From positions 1,860,001-1,924,000 of the forward strand of contig NZ_CP013363.1 in the NCBI RefSeq assembly GCF_001718315.1: a stretch of DNA of 64,000 nt, written 5' to 3'. This document shows, in pieces, positions 25,187-34,654 of the stretch. The position numbers and the translations under genes were made by a program. The DNA comes from Burkholderia diffusa (GTDB taxonomy: Bacteria; Pseudomonadota; Gammaproteobacteria; Burkholderiales; Burkholderiaceae). Every line of letters starts with the position of its first letter. Positions within the stretch are counted from its first letter, which is position 1. Under the pieces are notes generated by a model that saw only the letters and a list, made by a program, of their open reading frames with translations, did not search any database and was not told the origin of the DNA.

Positions 25187-27412
25187 TTATAGCACCGCAA
25201 CGACCTTCACACGCCCCGGCTGCTCCGCCGATGCAATCACCTGGCCGTCGACGCGGCGGAACATCAGCGCAACACTTTCGTCGCCGACCCGCAGGTCGTC
25301 GATACGCAACCAGTCGACGCCTTCAGGCAGCGCCGGGCGCTCGACGCGCACCTCGTGGCGTGCAGCGTCGACGCTTACGCCAAGGCACGCCTGCAGCATC
25401 ATGAACGGCGCACCGGCCGCCCATGCCTGCGGCAGGCATGCGACCGGATAGGCCGTCGGCGGCTCGCCGCGTCGACGCGGGAACCCGCAGAAGAGCTCCG
25501 GCAGCCGCATCTCGAAGCTGACCGCGGCTTCGAACAGCGCGCGCAGCAGGTTCACCGCGGCCGTCTTGTCGCCGTAGCGCGCGAGCCCGCGCGCGATCAG
25601 CGCATTGTCGTGCGGCCACACCGAGCCGTTGTGATAGGCCATCGGGTTGAAGCGCGGCTGGCCGGCCGCGAGCGTGCGAATGCCCCAGCCGGTCTGGAAC
25701 AGCGTCGAGCCCAGCACGCCGGCGACCGCCGCGCCGCGCTCGGCGTCGGGCAGCCCGAACGCGAGCAGATGACCCGCGTTCGACGCGAGCACCCGACACA
25801 GGTCGCCGTGACCGTCGAGCGCGATCCCGTAGAACTGGCCCTCCGGCATCCAGAACAGCGCCTCGACCTGGTCGCGCAGCGCCTTCGCGCGCAGCGCGTA
25901 GCGGGTCGCGTCGGCCGCGTGGCCGCGCCGGTGCGAGCAGATCGACATCGCGTCGAGCGCCGCGCACGCATACGCCTGCACTTCGACGAGCGCGATCGGT
26001 CCGTCGGGGAAGTGGCCGTCCGCGTGGAACACCGAATCGTGGCTGTCCTTCCAGCCCTGGTTCGCGAGGCCGCGCTCCGACGTGCGCTGGTAATCGAGCA
26101 ACCCGTACGGATTGCGGTCGCACTTGTCGATCACCCACTGCGCGGCGCGCTGGAGCGCGGGCCACAGCTCGTCGATCAGCGCATCGTCACCGGTATGTTC
26201 GACGTACGCGCCCGCGAGCACGATGAACAACGGGGTCGTGTCGACGCCGCCGTAATACAGCGCGAACGGCACCTCGCCCGTCGCGGCCATCTCGCTGCGG
26301 CGGAACTCGTGCATGATCTTGCCGGGCTCCGCATCGCGAAACGCGGACGTCTCGCGCGCCTGGTGCTCCGCGAGAAAGCGCAGCACGCCGCGCGCGAGCG
26401 ACGGCTGCAGCCACAGCATCTGCAGCGACGTGATCACCGCGTCGCGGCCGAACGGCGTCGAGAACCATGGAATGCCCGCATACGGATACGGCCCGGTGTC
26501 GAGTTGCGTCGTGAGCAGCCCGAGATCCGCGAGCGACCGGTCGAGCCATGCGTCGAACAGCGGATTGCCGGTGTTCACGCGCGCCATCGACTCGCGCCGC
26601 GAACGCATCTCGCGATGCACGCCGACGAGTGCGGTGCGCAGCGCGACGCGCCCGCATCCCGGACCTTCACCGTCGTGCGCCGGGCCGAGCGTCGCGTCGA
26701 CGGTCAGGTAGATCGACACGCACGCCTGCGCGGCGATCGTGAGCGTGTAATCGGCGCGATCGACCGACAGCGCGTCGGGCGCCGGCGAGAAATGCACGGT
26801 CACGTTGCGCTCGACCTTGTCGAGGCCGTCGTAGCGCAGCCGCACCGCACCGGCGTCGACGCTCGGCGCGACCACCGTGCCACGCTTCGGGCGCGGCGTG
26901 CCGCGCACTTCGAACATGTCCTTGAAATCCGCCGCGAACGACAGCGACAGCGGCACCTCCGCCTCGCTCGCGCCGTAGTTCGTCAATGTCAGCGCTTCGT
27001 ACAGCACGTCGCCCGCGAGCACGCGCATCCGTTCGATGTGGATCACGCCCTCGGGCGTTTCGCGGCCGCCGAGCGGCGGCAGCGGGCGGTTCGTCAGGTG
27101 GGCGGTGAACGACGCGTTGTCCGCGCTCGTCGCCCCCGACAGCAGCGACGGCGCGCGGCCGCCGAAGGTCAGGCGCCACGTCGACAGCACGCGCATGTCA
27201 TCGACGAACAGCCCGTCGTCATGGCCGCTGATGTCGCCGAGCGCATCGCTGACCACGAATGCGTCGCCGGATTTCAAAACGTACTGGTTGTTGCGTGCGA
27301 GCGCCTGCGGATCGGCTTCGGGCGCGATGAACGCGGGGCCCTTCGCCTGGGTCGGTGGAACCGGCGCGACTTGCGGCGCCTGCGTCGTGGTGGCTTCGGC
27401 GTGATTCGGCAT
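25187..27412 (-). CDS. Amylo-alpha-1,6-glucosidase / glycogen debranching-type enzyme
   Basis: A 741-residue protein with the N-terminal beta-sandwich domain of GDE-N proteins (about residues 40-230; SGDAFVVSDALGDISG, GLFVDDMRVLSTWRL). An (alpha/alpha)6 toroid follows (about 270-680; NTGNPLFDAWLDRSLADL, GIPWFSTPFGRDA, YHNGSVWPHDNA). The FGRDA and WPHDN motifs are likely active-site regions. AGGAG lies six bases before the ATG. No glycogen or trehalose genes adjoin it, so the glucan substrate is uncertain. Confidence 0.83.
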   Translation of the reverse strand: MPNHAEATTTQAPQVAPVPPTQAKGPAFIAPEADPQALARNNQYVLKSGDAFVVSDALGDISGHDDGLFVDDMRVLSTWRLTFGGRAPSLLSGATSADNASFTAHLTNRPLPPLGGRETPEGVIHIERMRVLAGDVLYEALTLTNYGASEAEVPLSLSFAADFKDMFEVRGTPRPKRGTVVAPSVDAGAVRLRYDGLDKVERNVTVHFSPAPDALSVDRADYTLTIAAQACVSIYLTVDATLGPAHDGEGPGCGRVALRTALVGVHREMRSRRESMARVNTGNPLFDAWLDRSLADLGLLTTQLDTGPYPYAGIPWFSTPFGRDAVITSLQMLWLQPSLARGVLRFLAEHQARETSAFRDAEPGKIMHEFRRSEMAATGEVPFALYYGGVDTTPLFIVLAGAYVEHTGDDALIDELWPALQRAAQWVIDKCDRNPYGLLDYQRTSERGLANQGWKDSHDSVFHADGHFPDGPIALVEVQAYACAALDAMSICSHRRGHAADATRYALRAKALRDQVEALFWMPEGQFYGIALDGHGDLCRVLASNAGHLLAFGLPDAERGAAVAGVLGSTLFQTGWGIRTLAAGQPRFNPMAYHNGSVWPHDNALIARGLARYGDKTAAVNLLRALFEAAVSFEMRLPELFCGFPRRRGEPPTAYPVACLPQAWAAGAPFMMLQACLGVSVDAARHEVRVERPALPEGVDWLRIDDLRVGDESVALMFRRVDGQVIASAEQPGRVKVVAVL

Positions 27413-27524
27413 CGATGCTCCTGTGTCGAGGCGCAACGCGCGGTGCGCGTCGCGTGTTTCGCACAGGATAGGCCAGAACGGGGGCCGCGCGCAGCGACGA
27501 CAAGGACGCGCCCCCCGCGGCGTT

Positions 27525-27545
27525 GCCGTCGCCGCGCGGGGTCGC
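27525..27545 (-). terminator. GC-rich hairpin beyond the autotransporter gene
   Basis: About 25 bases after the autotransporter stop (minus-strand direction), CGCGGCG and CGCCGCG can pair around a short loop within a run of C and G. There is no T-run, so termination is only suggested. Confidence 0.3.
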
Positions 27546-27567
27546 GCACCAGGACATCAGGCGGCGG

Positions 27568-30500
27568 TCAGAACTTCCACAGGATGTTGCCGAGCACCGC
27601 GTTGTCGCGCACGCCGCTGCCGTACTGGCCGCTGAACGTCAGGCCGAGCGTCAGGCGCTTCGTGATGGTCGCGTCGATGCCCGCTTCGAGCACCGCGCTG
27701 TCGCGAGCAATCGGCACGCCCGACACCTGGAACGACGTACCGCCGTTTGCGAACGTGAACGCCGACGACGGCTGCACGTTGCCGAACGCATGCCGCCAGC
27801 CGACCGTCCCGCGCGCCGTGAACGTGCCGCTCGCGATGGTCCCGAGTTGCGACGCAGCACGCACGCCGAGTGTCGAGAACCCGACGTGGGTCGTCTCGCC
27901 GCCGGCCCGCAGCGCGGCCGCACCGCCGCTTTCCGTATAGCCGTCGGTATGCAGGTTCACGTAGGCAAGCCCCGCGAACGGTTCGAGCGCGACCGGCCCG
28001 ACCGGCAGCGCATAGCCGACTTCGCCGAACACCTGCGCGGAATTCGCGTTGTAGCCGGCCGAATCGTGATCGGAGAAGCCCGCGAAGCCCGGATAGCGGT
28101 CGCTGTTGATCCGATACCACGTGTACGACGCGCCGCCGCGCACACCGAGCGCACCGTACTGCGCGCCGCCGTACAGCGACAGGTAGTAGCTGTTGACCGA
28201 CGCCGACGCGCTCTGATCGTTGTCCAGCGAGCCGTGCGTGACGCCGGCGGCCAGGCCGGCACGCCACTTGTCGTTGAGCGCCATGTCGGCACCGGCGATG
28301 AAGCCCGTCATGCTGCGATTGATCGTTGACGTGTTGCCGTCGCCCGCGAGCCTGCTGCGGCCGCCGAACGCCTGCCCCCAGACCACCGGCTGGTACGGCG
28401 TGCCGCCACGGCATCCTTCGCGCGAACCGATCCGGCGTTCCGGCAGCAGCGTCGGGTCGACCGCCCCGGCCGTGTTGTCGCCGCATAGCGCGGCGCCGCC
28501 CGACGACAGCGCGGCGAGCGGCCCCGATCCCGGCGCAAGGCCCTGGCGCACGCGATCGGTTACGGCATCGCGCACGTAGCGGCTGTCGAGCAGAAGCATG
28601 CTCTTCAAGCTCGCCTGCAGTTCGCCGTCGAGCATCCCGTAGGCCCGGCGCGCGGTGGCCGCATCGGTCGTGAGCACCGTGTCGTACAGCGGGTTGCCCG
28701 CGCCGAGCGCACCGATCGCGGTGGCGACCGCGCGCTGGTTCGGCGTGGTCGCGACATCGGGCAGCGCCGTGCCGTTCGAGACCAGCTGCAGGTATACGTG
28801 GTCCGGATCGTAGCTGAGCGTCGGCATCAGGAACGCGTAGTTCGAATTCACCTGGCTGAACGTGCCCTGCACGCCCGAGGACGCGCTGAGGATCGTGTAC
28901 TTCGTGGTCGGCTGGTAGCTGGCCTGGTTCGCGAGCACCTGCACGGTGCCGCCGTTCAGCGTGGCCGTGCCGCTCGCCGCGATGCTGCCGCCCTGTTGCG
29001 GCGTGACCGCGACCTGCAGCGTCGAGCCGGGCTGGAACGTGACGTTGCCGGCGACGTTCAGCGCCGCGCCCGGCTGCGACACGGCCGCGAACGCGCCGCT
29101 CTGCACGACGAGGCCCCCGACCGTGCCGGTGCCCGTCAGCGTCGCGCCGTTCTGCACGGTCACGGTCGACTGGCCAAGCGAACCGTCGACGGCTAGCGTG
29201 CCCGCAGCGACGGTGGTGGGGCCGCTCAACGTGCTCGTGCCCGTCAGCGTCAGTTGTCCGCTGCCGGCCTGGGTCAGCGAGCCGGTGCCCGACAGCACGT
29301 TCGCGAGCGTCACGTTGGCGGACTGGTTGACGATCAGCGCGCCGTTGTCGACGACATTGCCGACCACGCTGCCCGACGTGCCGCCGTTGCCGAGCTGCAG
29401 CGTGCCGCCCGCCGCGATCGTCGTGCCGCCCGTGTACGTGTTGCTGCCGGTCAGCGTCTGGATGCCGGTACCCGCGACCGTCAGGCCGCCGGTGCCGCCG
29501 ATCACCCCGCCGAACGCGCCGCTGGCGGTTCCGCCCACCGTCAATGCATTGCCGCCGAGGCTCACGTTGCTGCCCGCCACGCCCGACAGCGCGCCGAGCG
29601 TTTGCCCACCCGACGCGCCGCTCAGGTCGAGCGTCGCGCCCGCGTTCGCGAGGTTCACCGTGCCGGTCGCCGCCAGGCTGCCGCCCGCGCCGATCGCCAG
29701 CGTGCCCGCGTTGATCGTCGTGCCGCCGGTGTACGTGTTCGCGCCCGTGAGCGTCGTGGTCGCCGCGCCGTCCTTCACGAGCGCGCCCGTGCCGGAGATC
29801 GCGCCGCCCAATCCGAGCGCATTGCTGCCGCCGAGCGTCAGCGTCGCGCCCGTGCCGAGAGCGACCGCATTCGTCATCGACAGGCTCGCGTTCGTATCGA
29901 GCGTCGCCGCGCCGCCGACATTCAGCGCGCCGGCCCCGAGTGCCGACGCGTTGCCGAGCACGAGGCCACCACTATTGAGGTTCGTGCCGCCCGAATAGGT
30001 GCTCGCGCCGTTCAGCGTCTGCGTGCCGGTGCCCGCCAGCGTCACGCTGCCAGTCCCGCCGATCGCTCCGCTGAACGTGCCGCCGGCGGTCCCGCCCAGC
30101 GTCAGCGCGTTGGCGCCAAGGTTCACGTTCGTGCCGGCCACCCCCGAGAGCGCGCCGAGCGTTTGCGCACCCGACGCGCTGCTCAGATCGAGCGTCGCGC
30201 CCGCGTTCGCGAGATTCATCGCGCCAGTCGCCGCCAGGCTGCCGCCCGCGCCGATCGCCAGCGTGCCCGCGTTGATCGTCGTGCCGCCGGTGTACGTGTT
30301 CGCGCCGGTCAGCGTCACGGTCGCCGCGCCGTCCTTCACGAGCGCGCCCGCGCCGGAGATCGCACCGCCCAATCCAAGTGCATTGCTGCCGCCGAGCGTC
30401 AGCGTCGCGCCCGTGCCGAGATCGACTGCGTTGGTGATCGACAGGCTCGCATTCGTATCGAGCGTCGCCGCGCCGCCGACATTCAGCGCGCCGGTGCCGA

Positions 30501-33171
30501 GTGCCGACGCGTTGCCGAGCACCAGACCGCCGCTATTGAGATTCGTGCCGCCCGAATACGTGCTCGAGCCGTTCAGCGTCTGCGTGCCGGTGCCCGCCAG
30601 CGTCAGGCTGCCGGTCCCGCCGATCGCCCCGCTGAACGTGCCGCCGGCGGTCCCGCCCAGCGTCAGCGCGTTGGCGCCGAGATTCACATTCGTGCCGGCT
30701 ACGCCGTCCAGCGCGCCGATTGACTGCGCCCCCGTCGCAACGCTCAGATCGAGCGTCGCGCCCGCATTCGCGAGATTCATCGCGCCAGTCGCCGCCAGGC
30801 TGCCGCCCGCGCCGATCGCCAGCGTACCGGCGTTGATGGTCGTGCCACCCGTATACGTGTTCGCGCCGGTCAGCGTCACGGTCGCCGCGCCACTCTTCAC
30901 CACCGCGCCGGCGCCCGAAATCGCGCCACCCAGCCCGAATGCATTGCTGCCGCCCAGCGTAAGCGCCGTGCTCGTGCCGAGGTCGATCGCATTCCCGATC
31001 GACAGGTTCGTGGTCGCATCGAGCGTCGCCGCGCCGCCGACGGTCAGCGTGCCGGAACCGAGGGCTGCGGCATTGCCGAGCGCGAGGACGCCGGCGTTCA
31101 GCGTCGTGCCGCCCGTGTAATTGTTCGCACCGCTCAGCGTCAGCGTCGCCGCGCCGTTCTTCACGAGCCCGCCGCCGCCGGAGATCGTGCCGCCGAGCCC
31201 GAGATCGGTGGTGCCGCCCACCGTCAGCGTCGTGCCCGTGGCGACGTTGATGCCGTTCGCGAGCGACACGCTGGCGGTCGCATCGAGCGTCGACGAGCCG
31301 TTGACGTTCACCGAGCCGGTGCCGAGGGCGGTGTTGCTGCCGACGACGAGGCTGCCGCCGTTCAGGTTCGTGCCGCCGCTGTAGACGTTCGTGCCGGTCA
31401 GCGATTGCGTCCCGGTGCCGGACAGCGTCACGCTGCCCGCGCCGCCGATCGTGCCCGCGTAGGTCGCATTGACGGTGCCGTCGAGCGTCAGCGAATTGCT
31501 GCCGAGGTTCACGTTCGTGCCTGCCGCACCCGCCAGCGCGCCGATCGTCTGCGCGCCCGACGCGCCGCTCAGGTCGAATGTCGCGCCCGCACCGGTCAGG
31601 TTCACCGTGCCGGTCGCCGCGAGGCTGCCGCCCGTACCGAGCGCGAGCGTGCCGGCGTTGATCGTCGTGTCGCCGGTGTACGTGTTCGTGCCGCTCAGCG
31701 TCAGCGTCGCCGCGCCGTTCTTCACGAGGCCGCCAGCGCCCGCGATCGTGCCGGACAGCCCGAGCGCGTTGCTGCCGCCGACCGTCAGTGTCGTGCCGGT
31801 GGCGAGATTGATCGCGTTGCCGAGCGTCACGTTCGTGCTCGCGTCGAGCGACGCCGCCGCATTGACGTTCAGCGCGCCCATGCCGAGCGCCGTATTGTTG
31901 CCGACCACCAGGCCGCCGCCGTTCAGGCTCGTGCCCCCGGTATACGTGTTCGCGCCCGACATCGTCAGCGTGCCGCTGTCGTTCTTGGTGAGCGTGCCGC
32001 CACCCGCCACCGTGCCCGATAGCGTGAGCCCGGTCGCGCCCTGCACCGTCAGCCCGCCTACGCTGAGATTCACGCTGTTGGCGACATTCAACCCGGTCGT
32101 GCCCGCCTGCAGCGCGCCGCCGGTGGCCGCGACGGTGCCCGTGCCGAGCGACGCGCTGTCGTTGATGATCGCGACGCCGCCCGCAAGCGTTGCGTCCTGC
32201 GCGGTCGACGCGCCGTTGATCGTCCAGCTGCCGCTCGTGAGGTCGAGGTGATTGAAGTTGATGTAATTGTTGACCGCGATCGTGCCGTTCGCCGTGGCGC
32301 CCTGCTGCAGCACCAGCGTGTTGTCGCCGCCCGCGCCGCCGTCGACGACGCCGGTCGCCGCGACGCCGAGCGTGACGGGGCCGATCGTGATGTTGAACGC
32401 GCCGCCCGTGCCGCCCGCCGTATTGACCGACGAGCCGGTGACGGCGGTGAACGTATTCGTGCTGTTCGCGCCCATCGACACGCCGCCGTTGATCGTGCCG
32501 GAGTTCACGAACGTGTTGCCGACGCCGGCCGTGCCGCTCGAACCGAGCGACACGCGGCCGGTGATCGTGCCGCTGTTCGTCATGTTGACCTGACCGCCGC
32601 CGTAAGCGGCGACCACGGGCGCGTCCGCGCCGGCGAGCGTTGCACCGGACAGCGCGGTCGAGCCGATCGTGCCGGTGTTCGAGATGTTGGACACCCCGCC
32701 CGTGCCGTTCTGAACCGACAGCGCCATGCCCGTCACGCCGCTGATCGCGACACCGGTCGTGCCCATCATCGTGCCGTTGTTGGTGACGGTCGTGGTACTC
32801 GCCGATGCATTGCCGACCACCGTGCCGCTCGACAGGATGCCGAGCCCCGAACCCAGCAACGAAGGATCGATCGTGCCGTTGTTGGTCAGCGTGACGCCGC
32901 TGCCGGTCAGCGACATCGCGGTGCCGCCGACGCCGAGCAGCACGCCGAGGCTTGCGCCGGGATTGACCGTGGCGTTCACGTTGTCGGCGCCGTTTGCATA
33001 GCTCGGCGCCAGCGGATTCGCGACGCCGGAACAGGTCACCGTGGTGCCTGCCGTGCTGCACGTCGCGTACGCGGGAACGATTCCCGCGCCGGACAATGCC
33101 AGCAACACGCCGGTCGGCAACAGGAATCTCGGAAACGGCTCTGCGCTCTTCTTCGAATTCGGAATGTTCAT
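27568..33171 (-). CDS. Giant type Va autotransporter with beta-strand repeats
   Basis: A 1867-residue protein. After a signal peptide (about residues 1-38, ending VPAYA) comes a very long beta-helix passenger made of autotransporter-associated beta-strand (PATR) repeats with GANTYTGGTTINAGTL cores. An autochaperone-like segment follows (GSTLQVAVTPQQGGSIAASG, YTILSASSGVQGTF). The final 270 or so residues form the autotransporter barrel ending in the aromatic WKF. The protein is Gly/Ala/Thr/Asn-rich, as expected of an adhesin or surface-structure protein. The ATG at 33171 has AGGGG upstream; a longer frame from 33405 lacks one. Near-identical internal repeats suggest length variation between strains. 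Confidence 0.9.
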   Translation of the reverse strand: MNIPNSKKSAEPFPRFLLPTGVLLALSGAGIVPAYATCSTAGTTVTCSGVANPLAPSYANGADNVNATVNPGASLGVLLGVGGTAMSLTGSGVTLTNNGTIDPSLLGSGLGILSSGTVVGNASASTTTVTNNGTMMGTTGVAISGVTGMALSVQNGTGGVSNISNTGTIGSTALSGATLAGADAPVVAAYGGGQVNMTNSGTITGRVSLGSSGTAGVGNTFVNSGTINGGVSMGANSTNTFTAVTGSSVNTAGGTGGAFNITIGPVTLGVAATGVVDGGAGGDNTLVLQQGATANGTIAVNNYINFNHLDLTSGSWTINGASTAQDATLAGGVAIINDSASLGTGTVAATGGALQAGTTGLNVANSVNLSVGGLTVQGATGLTLSGTVAGGGTLTKNDSGTLTMSGANTYTGGTSLNGGGLVVGNNTALGMGALNVNAAASLDASTNVTLGNAINLATGTTLTVGGSNALGLSGTIAGAGGLVKNGAATLTLSGTNTYTGDTTINAGTLALGTGGSLAATGTVNLTGAGATFDLSGASGAQTIGALAGAAGTNVNLGSNSLTLDGTVNATYAGTIGGAGSVTLSGTGTQSLTGTNVYSGGTNLNGGSLVVGSNTALGTGSVNVNGSSTLDATASVSLANGINVATGTTLTVGGTTDLGLGGTISGGGGLVKNGAATLTLSGANNYTGGTTLNAGVLALGNAAALGSGTLTVGGAATLDATTNLSIGNAIDLGTSTALTLGGSNAFGLGGAISGAGAVVKSGAATVTLTGANTYTGGTTINAGTLAIGAGGSLAATGAMNLANAGATLDLSVATGAQSIGALDGVAGTNVNLGANALTLGGTAGGTFSGAIGGTGSLTLAGTGTQTLNGSSTYSGGTNLNSGGLVLGNASALGTGALNVGGAATLDTNASLSITNAVDLGTGATLTLGGSNALGLGGAISGAGALVKDGAATVTLTGANTYTGGTTINAGTLAIGAGGSLAATGAMNLANAGATLDLSSASGAQTLGALSGVAGTNVNLGANALTLGGTAGGTFSGAIGGTGSVTLAGTGTQTLNGASTYSGGTNLNSGGLVLGNASALGAGALNVGGAATLDTNASLSMTNAVALGTGATLTLGGSNALGLGGAISGTGALVKDGAATTTLTGANTYTGGTTINAGTLAIGAGGSLAATGTVNLANAGATLDLSGASGGQTLGALSGVAGSNVSLGGNALTVGGTASGAFGGVIGGTGGLTVAGTGIQTLTGSNTYTGGTTIAAGGTLQLGNGGTSGSVVGNVVDNGALIVNQSANVTLANVLSGTGSLTQAGSGQLTLTGTSTLSGPTTVAAGTLAVDGSLGQSTVTVQNGATLTGTGTVGGLVVQSGAFAAVSQPGAALNVAGNVTFQPGSTLQVAVTPQQGGSIAASGTATLNGGTVQVLANQASYQPTTKYTILSASSGVQGTFSQVNSNYAFLMPTLSYDPDHVYLQLVSNGTALPDVATTPNQRAVATAIGALGAGNPLYDTVLTTDAATARRAYGMLDGELQASLKSMLLLDSRYVRDAVTDRVRQGLAPGSGPLAALSSGGAALCGDNTAGAVDPTLLPERRIGSREGCRGGTPYQPVVWGQAFGGRSRLAGDGNTSTINRSMTGFIAGADMALNDKWRAGLAAGVTHGSLDNDQSASASVNSYYLSLYGGAQYGALGVRGGASYTWYRINSDRYPGFAGFSDHDSAGYNANSAQVFGEVGYALPVGPVALEPFAGLAYVNLHTDGYTESGGAAALRAGGETTHVGFSTLGVRAASQLGTIASGTFTARGTVGWRHAFGNVQPSSAFTFANGGTSFQVSGVPIARDSAVLEAGIDATITKRLTLGLTFSGQYGSGVRDNAVLGNILWKF
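29678..31360 (-). repeat. Three 561-bp tandem units inside the autotransporter gene
   Basis: The same landmark sequence (ctgccgcccgcgccgatcgc on the plus strand) recurs at 29678, 30239 and 30800, exactly 561 bases apart. That equals 187 codons, so units are in frame. The first two units look almost identical at DNA level. A further related landmark occurs at 31625, offset by 825 bases (561 + 264), implying an extra 88-codon sub-repeat there. Confidence 0.85.
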
Positions 33172-33790
33172 GCTTCCCCTCGTCATCGGCATGACCGCTG
33201 AATCGGACCGGCGACGGCGGAATATCGGGTGCAAGCGTGCCCTCCGGCGGTCGCGGAACGACGTCGGTTTATTCGTGGATGAACTGCTGGTTATTCGATC
33301 TGCGTTTGCGAAGGCAAAACTAGCCGGATGACATGATCGTGGCCCCTGATTTTTATGCAGCGATTTTCTGGTTGATTTGATTACCGCCCTGCTTTTGTCA
33401 GACAAGGCTATATCAAAAAAACAGGGTTTTCCAGTCGATATTTATTTATCGGAGTGCGACCAATGAGATACGTATTTTTTACTTGTCGAAATGCGCAAAA
33501 CGTCGTGGCACACATGGATTTCGCGGCCGAATCGATGATCAAGCACCGGGGGCCGCGTGATCGGTGAAAACCCGACGCTTCGTTCGGCGTCTCTTCGATT
33601 TTCGCAGTGCAATATGAATGACGTCGGCGGCGATCGTCACAAACAATCCGAACCAATTTCATTGGCCTGATCGACGGACGAATTTTTCAACGTTCCACAA
33701 TGCAAGCTCTGACCGGACGTGTCTCGGGTCGCCGCATTGAAATGCAAACGAAAGGAATGAAATGAATCGAATCCCGGCCGGACTGCGGGG
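33172..33790. other. 619-bp gap upstream of the autotransporter
   Basis: No convincing gene. The section 33340-33480 is distinctly A/T-rich (tttatgcagcgattttctgg, atatcaaaaaaacaggg, atatttatttatcgg) and probably contains the autotransporter promoter. Small open frames here lack ribosome-binding sites. Confidence 0.45.
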
Positions 33791-34507
33791 TTACGAAAAC
33801 AGGCTGATCAAATAAAGCATCGGCCGGAACGACATCGGCCGCGCATCGGGATCGAGCCACAGGCGCAGCGCGTAGATCCCGTATGCGGGCACTTCCCGCC
33901 AGCTCGAGTAAATATCGCGCCACTGGAAGTGGTGCGGATACGCGGCGAAGATGTTGGCGGGCGCGATGCCGACCCGCTCGAACGCGAGGCGCGCTCGCGC
34001 GAGGTGGTAATACTGGCTGACGATCAGCACGCGCGATATCCGGTGCGCCTGCATGTATGCGCGCGTGTGCTGCGCGGTCGCGAGCGTGTTGTCGCCCTGG
34101 TCGTCGACGGCGATCCGGTCGGCCGGCACGCCGCGCGCGACCAGATAATCGCGCATCGCGGTCGCCTCGTTCAGCCCGGGGCCGTCGATCGCACCGCTGA
34201 CGAGGAACGCCGGACACTGCCCGCTGCGATAGCAGCGCACGCCGACATCGAGCCGCGCTGCGAGCACCGGTTTCGGCGCGCCGCCATCGTCGAGCGCATT
34301 GCCGAAGATCACCGCGACGTCGGCCGGCGCGCTCGGCATCCGCAACCCGATTCCGACGAGCACGACGGCCGCGACGATCCACACACACGCGAACGCGGCC
34401 AGCACACGGCCGATGCGGGCCGCACGGCCCCGCTTGAAACGCTGGTTCAATATTGTCAGGCTCCGGCAGAAGCGCGCCGCCGGCTCGGGCGGCACGCGGC
34501 CCGACAT
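33791..34507 (-). CDS. DUF218 (SanA/YdcF-like) membrane-anchored protein
   Basis: About 238 residues with one N-terminal transmembrane helix (RVLAAFACVWIVAAVVLVGIG), then the DUF218 Rossmann-like domain. That domain shows ADVAVIFGNALDDGGAPKPVLAARLD, FLVSGAIDGPGLNEATAMRDYL and the QYYHLARARLAFERVG motif. SanA proteins are linked to envelope barrier function and vancomycin exclusion; YdcF binds S-adenosylmethionine. The start is uncertain (34507 or 34552). It lies downstream of the mreB-like gene on the same strand, which fits an envelope role. Confidence 0.78.
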   Translation of the reverse strand: MSGRVPPEPAARFCRSLTILNQRFKRGRAARIGRVLAAFACVWIVAAVVLVGIGLRMPSAPADVAVIFGNALDDGGAPKPVLAARLDVGVRCYRSGQCPAFLVSGAIDGPGLNEATAMRDYLVARGVPADRIAVDDQGDNTLATAQHTRAYMQAHRISRVLIVSQYYHLARARLAFERVGIAPANIFAAYPHHFQWRDIYSSWREVPAYGIYALRLWLDPDARPMSFRPMLYLISLFS

Positions 34508-34654
34508 GCTGCCACGGCGCCCGCGCGCGAGTCCATCTGACGGGGCCGGCACCGCGTATTGCGCGTGCCCGGCACGCCCACACGACGGTGAGGACGACGA
34601 AGGCGCAGGTTCGAACGACCTTGAAGAACCGTCAACGCGCCTGCCCGGCCCGCG

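Noticed and set aside
30533..33061. An 842-codon frame in a second frame of the autotransporter region.
   Set aside because: It is a frame-shifted reading of the repeats (Arg/His/Asp-rich) and lacks a start, a signal and any domain.
33408..33662. An 84-codon minus-strand frame in the autotransporter upstream region.
   Set aside because: No ribosome-binding site, mixed codon use and location in an A/T-rich promoter-like stretch.
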